Positions 54,977 to 60,000 of a stretch of 60,000 nt of DNA are shown here, in pieces. Position 1 is the first letter of the stretch. Each line of letters begins with the position of its first letter. The DNA comes from Gnetum montanum (Eukaryota > Streptophyta > Gnetopsida > Gnetales > Gnetaceae). The notes beneath the pieces were generated by a model, which saw nothing but the letters and a program-made list of their open reading frames with translations, did not search any database and was not told the origin of the DNA. The translations under genes and the position numbers were made by a program. The stretch is taken from NCBI GenBank assembly GCA_015680685.1, contig MNCI01010443.1, positions 785,483 through 845,482 on the forward strand, in the 5' to 3' direction.

Positions 54977-57900
54977 TGTTTGTTTCTTGTTTTGACCCGG
55001 GATTTTTGATTTAGATGTATCCTATTTTCTGGATGATTCACCTTCGTGTCTTGTATTTGGTTGATTGTTAGGTGGCGTCATGGGTACTGCGTTAAGTGGA
55101 GTGGGTTTAGGTGGCCCTACAGCTAACCGTTGATGCTCCTTCTCCAAGCGCTCACGCGTAAGCTTATCCGCTAAGTGTTCTCGCGTGTGGCGTGGGGGCG
55201 TAGTTGGTTTGGAGGCCTCAGGTTGCCTTGGGATTCATACGACGTATGGAGCCGGGCGGGGTTGTGATTGGATAGTCGGATGTGGTTGAGCAGAAGGTTG
55301 GCTGGACACCCTAATGACGTAAGGACTGGGTTTACTTTGCATTTGGGAGGTGGAGGATTGGTAATCATTAGGACTTTCGGGTGTCCTAACGACATATGGG
55401 GTTGGTTTAGGTGAAGGTTGGACCTCGGCTATTGCAACTGTGGGTAATACTCAGACTATGAAAGGGGCAGGCCGATTAGGAGGGGTTGGAAGATTTGAGG
55501 TAGTGACAGTGGGAGCTACATGCACCACGTATGGTTTTTCGCATGTTGGGGTGTTGGAAGTTGCTACGGTGGAGGGTACATGGATAACATATGGCTGCTG
55601 TGGAGTGTATGATGATTGAGGCATGGATGTTGATGCAGTAGGAGGAATGCGTACTACAAATGGCTTGTTAGGAGTCTGTTGTTCAGAGTAGACGATGTTA
55701 ATGGTCGATGTTTCAGGTTCATTATCTAGGTAGATTGTGTTAATAACGTACGGTGCCTCTTTGGTATTCAGAGGATCTTTATACACTCCCATAGCCTGGT
55801 TCTGCATTTGGACAGGGTTGGCCTCATCAAAGGTGATTTGGCCTTCATCGATCATTCGTTGTATATCCTGCTTTAGGGTGAAACATTAATCCGTGCCGTA
55901 CCCATTGCGTTGGTGATAGTCACAGAAGCGATCCATTCTAAAACCTTTGGGTACTAGAGGCTCATCCGGTGTTGCTAGGTTTGGGTTCTGAACGAGTTGA
56001 CAGAACTAATCATGTCTCTGGATGGCCGTGGGGGATAACTGTTTGTGTTTCATTAACCCAGCCTTCAGGAGTTGGTCGAATAGCTGGGATGGCTTCATAG
56101 GCAGTGGCGTATATTGGGAGGGTTCTTTCCTCTCAAAGTTTCTCGTAGAGTTTTGTGTTGGGTTCTGCGATGATGATGATTTTGGTGCAGTCGCAGGAGT
56201 AGATTTAGCATAATTAGTAGGGGCCACTAGCAGTTTTTTTTGTTGTGCCATATTTGCTTATTGCATTTTCGCTATTGCCACTATAGTTTCTTTAGCCTTT
56301 TCTTTATCCTTTTTACTATGTTGATTTTTAAAGGCTAGATACGTAGGATCATGGCTATTTTGGGCCACCTCCTCTATATTTTTAATTTGTACAAAGGCTT
56401 AGTTAAGGTTATGCGAATTGAGGTAATATAACTTAGATTTAAAAAAATCGTTAATAGTCCCCTTTAGAATGGTGAGCAAGTATGTCTGTGGGATTGGCTC
56501 GTGTAGCTCATTGAGAGCGGCAGTCCACCTCTGGATAAATTTTTGTATAGGTTCCAGAGGTTCTTGTTTAACTTGTATAAGGCTGTTAAGTATCGCTTCA
56601 GGTTTCAAGTTATACTTGAACCTAGTCACGAATTGATGTAACAGCTCTTCTAAGGAAAATATGGAATTTCTCGGCAAGGCCCAGTACCAATCGAGTGCTC
56701 TCCCTACGAGGGACATAGGGAACACTCGCAAAATGGCATGTGGCCACGCCTGGAGTAATGCGCACTCTAATCTAAATGTTATAAGGTGAGCATTGGGGTC
56801 TGTTTCCCCATTATATTTAGTTAGTGTAGGCAATGATATGCCTTTGGGTAAGGTTAGGGGCGGGACGGAAGGGCTGATGGGGTCATCGTGGTAAAAGTTT
56901 ACTACCTTCAACTCTTCGTAGGTAGCTGTTTTGAGGCGTTTGACCTCGTCAGTTAGTTCTTGCATTAGTTTTCTAGCATCTACCCAGTCTTGGGCACTAG
57001 GTGACACGGTGGCTTGGGGATATGGTACATTGTATAGATTGGACTATTGGATAGTAGGTTGGAAGGCTGAAAGCTGTGCGGTTGGTGGTTGTGTTTGTGG
57101 AATATTTATAGCAGGTGGCACTAGGGATGGCACATTGTAAGTGAGAGGTTGTTGTTGCTATGGTTGCGGCTGTACTTGGGGAATGCTAGCCGGTGGAATC
57201 GTATGAGGTGGTATGTTGTAGTGAGGGGTTGATGTTGTTGAGCACCCATCGCTGCCCATTGCCCAGTCATGTTTTGTGCAAGAACCCCCTATTGGGTTAC
57301 AGCAGTGGAAGGGGCTCCATGCATTTGGATGTGGGGGATATAGTGAGCAGACGTAGATGCCGGTATCACATTTGGCATCCCGATCACTCAGGGTGGAAAG
57401 GTTGCTTCCATGTTATTGAGGGGGTGGTACTTGCGAGGATGCGCCTGCAGCTACAGTGGGGATGATAGCGAGAGGGAGTGTACTGAATTGCAGGTCAGTT
57501 GCAGGAGGAACATGAACAAGTGCAGATGTTTTTGGCGGAGGTATTTGCACTTGGGTGAACCTGAGGGGTTGGAGGGGCATGATTTCCCCTATGCCTGGAT
57601 GAAAAATAGGGTTGATATGGGTTTGTGGACTAAGGGTGTGATACGAGTCTTCATATTTGGATTGGGCAGCGAAGTCATCCTCCTCTTCCAGTTGAGGATC
57701 TACTGCAGGCTGATCTCGAGATTGACTCCTTTGCAGGAGGAGTTGTGTGATGAGCTCAAAGTAAGGCTCTGGAACAGGGATGACATCATATAGGGAAGGA
57801 ATGAACTCTTGCCCTCCCCTGTAGAAGAGTTCGTACTGCCTCTTGACTTCTATTTCAGTTAGGTCCACGGCTAGGCCGGCTTGTATCTTCACACATATGA

Positions 57901-58081
57901 AGTTGTATTGGTCTTGGGTTATGACGTTGGATGATGGGTTCCTCCCTTGCAACCTAAGGGACCGGTGAGGCCCCTCTGTGGGTTGTACTGCATGCTATTG
58001 GACCACGGGCTGTTGGATAGCCATGGTGCCTATGATGTCAGTGACCTGGGTGGTTGTAGCAGTGGTGTTTATGGTGTTCAT
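54977..58081 (-). pseudogene. gag: TAT-2 gag
   Basis: Start ATG at 58081 (MNTINTTATTTQVTDIIGT), then an early TAG near 57988. The N-terminal domain (57952-57413) has ICVKIQAGLAVDLTEIEVKR, as in TAT-1. A Gln/Pro linker follows. The capsid region (57007-56399) has HDDPISPSVPPLTLPKG, DPNAHLITFRLECALLQAWP and GRALDWYWALP, then FVTRFKYNLKPEAIL and IQKFIQRW. The Cys/His motif RFCDYHQRNGYGTDxC lies near 55880-55925 (x is a stop). The C-terminal linker (55855-55100) contains seven or eight repeats of the type PYVVHVPPT. Stops are few and mostly TAG/TAA, so the protein is easy to follow. Confidence 0.84.
55180..55800 (-). repeat. Tandem PYV(V/I)-x-VP peptide repeats in the TAT-2 gag-protease linker
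   Basis: On the minus strand the linker repeats a unit of about 22-32 residues, each with a core such as APYVINTIYL, KPFVVRIPPT, QPYVIHVPST, KPYVVHVAPT, TPYVVRTPES, SPYVIRVSSQ or APYVV, joined by Ser/Thr/Pro/Gln-rich spacers. TAT-1 has shorter and more worn versions near 15185-15370 (PFVVCVPQ, PFFLKVPPR, PFFITGPT). Confidence 0.7.
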
Positions 58082-58654
58082 GATGACAAGTTGAGAATGT
58101 GACACGATATAGAGATGCGAAGTCAGTGTGCTTAGTATTTCGTAAACCTACGTTGGCAGTGTACAGCATATACGCTTCAACAACCAGCGTATAACGACAA
58201 CATATACAGCATACAGGTACACAGCTGATGAGTGGTGAGGTACCCCTACACTCAACCATACGAATACGAGCGTGCACGCGCGATCCAGTCGAACTCCACA
58301 GACTAAATGCCTTAACACCAAAAGAAACACTTGGGGTTAATCGTTCGTTGTCTTCCCAGGCTTGCTTGTAAGTGTCATGGTGTATGGTTAAGCAAGTCTA
58401 AGGTATGTGATTTTTTTTTGATATTTTCAAGTTTATCTTATAAGCTATGAGGGAAAAGGGTTGAGAAACTAACTAACTCTAACTAATGATCTAAGTCTAA
58501 ATTAACTAGCGTCAGCATCCGTTCCCACTTACCGGACACACCCTGAACTATGCAACTGTGGCTTACCAAATGCTAATCGTTACTGGGATCACCACACGTA
58601 ACGCAAGTGCTCGAAGTGGTCGTACTGAGGCACCTATTTAGCTTAAGTGTGATA

Positions 58655-58822
58655 AGCAGCCGATTCCTTAGCTAGCCTTACACACCCGTGGGTGCTCGTA
58701 ACTAAGTCGTACTTATCACACGTTCTAGCCTAGCAATGAGTAGCCGATTCCTTGACTAGCCGTACATGTCCGTAGACGCTCGTAATCAAGTCGTACTTAT
58801 GCGCACTAGGAAAGTAGTAAAT
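58655..58822 (-). repeat. Two-copy 84-bp tandem in the ATH-4 LTR
   Basis: Two adjacent copies, from 58655 and 58739, share AGYAGCCGATTCCTT, CTAGCC and GTGCTCGTAA / ACGCTCGTAA, then AAGTCGTACTTAT. They correspond to the single GATTAAGTACATAAGT block of the ATH-3 LTR (about 1136-1152), so the duplication is specific to this copy or subfamily. Confidence 0.65.
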
Positions 58823-59518
58823 AAACAACAATAAAACCATGTACTTCGCATCAATGCATTTGGTTAAACCATCCACATGGATAACAAGGATGCATCTTTG
58901 AAGAGCCACCACCATTCCAACGAAACAAAGGAGAGAATGGGAAGCGAGAAGGGCTGTAGTTAGAGGGAACACTTTGGTTCCATAACCAGTGCTTGCAGCC
59001 CAAAATTTATTTCGTCTAAGGGGTGTGCTTTGAATCCTCACTTTTGTTTTTTTTTCTCTTTTTTTTTTGGTTTTGTGTTTTTATGTGTGGGGACCACACC
59101 ATGCAAAGACTTCTTATTTTTATTGTCTCAGCTTCCGATTATCGGGTAACATCGAAACGGCAAGAAAACCCAAGAAGAAAACATCCAAGCACCCAAGTGA
59201 ATGACCAACACAAAAAACATCAAGTTCCCTTGAAGTCACACCCTTTGCAATCCTTGAGTCCTTCCTTAGTTTGAGAAATGCCCAGTCACCTGTTCATTGA
59301 AGTTCTTATTGAGAGGGAACTGTACATTTCCAAGCCAAGGGAGACCATAGACTTGATGGATGGATGGATGCAGTGATCTCATTGCCTGCCATATCAAAAG
59401 AACATACCTTAGTATCAACAATGTAACTTAAAGGTAAAAACCAAACATGAGCAATCAATGAAAAACAGTTCATCCCATCGTCCCGAACACTTATTGGGTG
59501 ACGAACTTAGATGATGGA

Positions 59519-59540
59519 TGACACACACACACACACACAC
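59519..59540 (+). repeat. (AC)n microsatellite
   Basis: About eleven AC units in the post-integrase spacer of ATH-4. Confidence 0.95.
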
Positions 59541-59683
59541 AAAATGGAAAAAGTATAACGATGTTGTAAAACAAAAACAAGAAAAGTTAAAGAAATTTGT
59601 AAAACAAAAAATTGTAAAAACAAATGTTGTAAAACAAAAACATGTAAAACAAAAACTGAAAAAGAACTGAGGGCCCCATATGG

Positions 59684-60000
59684 TTAGCATAGGTGGCCAT
59701 CTCCCCCATGACTGAGTTGTAGGGGAGAGATCTGAAATAATGAGCATGGTTGACCGCTGGTAGAAGTGTGACTTGTACTGGCTGGCGCAAATTCATGGAA
59801 CGGTTTTGTCTGTTGTACATTAAAAAATAACCTTTTATCCGGGCTATCAGGCTTGTATATCATCATGGCCCCGGAGGGAAAGGTAGTATGAATAATGTAA
59901 GGTCCTTCCCACAAGGTCTGAAATTTTGTACGTTGGGGTACATGTGTGGGGTTCTAGTAAAGAACCTTATCTCCTGGTCTATACCTAAGCCTTCGGATCC
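59684..60000 (-). pseudogene. pol: ATH-4 integrase C-terminal end
   Basis: Minus-strand frames read RRLRYRPGDKVLY, THVPQRTKFQTLWEGPYIIH, TTFPSGAMMIYKPDSPDK and FFNVQQTKPFHEF, the same block as in ATH-3 (6860-7045) and ATH-2. One TAG interrupts it. The catalytic core lies outside the window. Confidence 0.75.

Larger units (their letters stand above)
42039..58225 (-). mobile_element. TAT-2: Tat-like retrotransposon with antisense gene, 5' end cut by ATH-4
   Basis: Minus-strand relative of TAT-1, at least 16.2 kb in the window. From right to left: leader, gag (from 58081), protease, boundary repeats, antisense gene (on plus), boundary repeats, RT/RNase H, archaeal-type RNase H, integrase, boundary repeats, spacer, polypurine tract, 3' LTR 42039-43260. 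The 5' LTR and PBS are not seen because ATH-4 begins at 58226; they should lie beyond ATH-4. The open frames are longer than in TAT-1 (integrase 220 codons, protease 365 codons), so this copy is less decayed. Confidence 0.9.
58226..60000 (-). mobile_element. ATH-4: Athila-like element, 3' part, inserted in TAT-2
   Basis: On the minus strand the LTR end GGTACCTCACCACTCATCA lies at 58226-58244 and continues rightward as LTR (to about 58830), spacer and integrase C-terminus. The LTR lacks its first half (no TATA box, no TGAG start), and the spacer joins directly to mid-LTR sequence near 58840; the extra ORF region present in ATH-3 is absent. This points to an internal deletion. The remainder lies beyond the window. 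Its position at the leader of TAT-2 means it probably inserted there. Confidence 0.75.

Noticed and set aside
59022-59280. T-rich plus-strand frame after a poly-T stretch
   Set aside because: Matches the non-coding spacer of ATH-3 on the opposite strand; no coding signature.

Overview
The window is plant nuclear DNA made almost entirely of old, nested Ty3/gypsy LTR retrotransposons. No organism label is given. The stack of long-lived, mutation-worn Athila-like and Tat-like elements, and the near absence of ordinary genes, suggest a large repeat-rich plant genome, plausibly a gymnosperm; that is inference. Decay is mostly by C-to-T and G-to-A transitions (premature stops usually lie where CAA, CAG, CGA or TGG would be), as expected of long-methylated DNA.

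Layout, using local names. ATH-1 is a plus-strand Athila-type LTR whose surviving part is 38908-39618. ATH-2, a minus-strand Athila-like element, is inserted in ATH-1; its pieces are 31132-38907 and 1-648. ATH-3, a plus-strand Athila-like element (649-31131), is inserted in ATH-2. TAT-1, a plus-strand Tat-like element (10649-28610) with a clean AGTAG target duplication, is inserted in ATH-3. That is a four-layer nest. From 39619 to 42038 is a short non-nested island with a tRNA-derived SINE, a GC-rich candidate host exon with a TATA box, and a LINE reverse transcriptase relic. From 42039 a second Tat-like element, TAT-2, lies on the minus strand. Its 5' end is cut at about 58225 by ATH-4, another minus-strand Athila-like element that runs off the window.

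The most interesting system is in TAT-1 and TAT-2. Both carry gag-protease and RT-RNaseH-archaeal RNaseH-integrase modules separated by about 5.5 to 6 kb. In both, that gap holds a complete antisense gene with its own introns (TAT-1: 16973-21355 minus; TAT-2: 48763-53398 plus). I could trace eight exons in each, with matching intron phases at most junctions, an identical 450-bp exon 2, an upstream TATA box in TAT-2, and a product of about 1,074 residues in TAT-2. Exons 2-3 look like a captured FCP1/NLI-interacting-factor (HAD-type) phosphatase domain whose catalytic aspartates are gone in both copies. Later exons hold an unrecognised conserved domain, an acidic segment and a coiled coil. Two kinds of family-specific short repeats accompany the gene: GRCCTTAAACTAGC-like motifs at the three module boundaries, and palindromic TACGC/GCGTA-type arrays shared between the LTR U3 and the antisense gene's first intron.

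ATH-3 carries a different extra gene: a sense-strand frame of about 955 codons downstream of integrase, with its own TATA box and a 5'-UTR intron. It is split by TAT-1 but in perfect frame across the insertion. No intact protein-coding gene, rRNA, tRNA or CRISPR array was seen.
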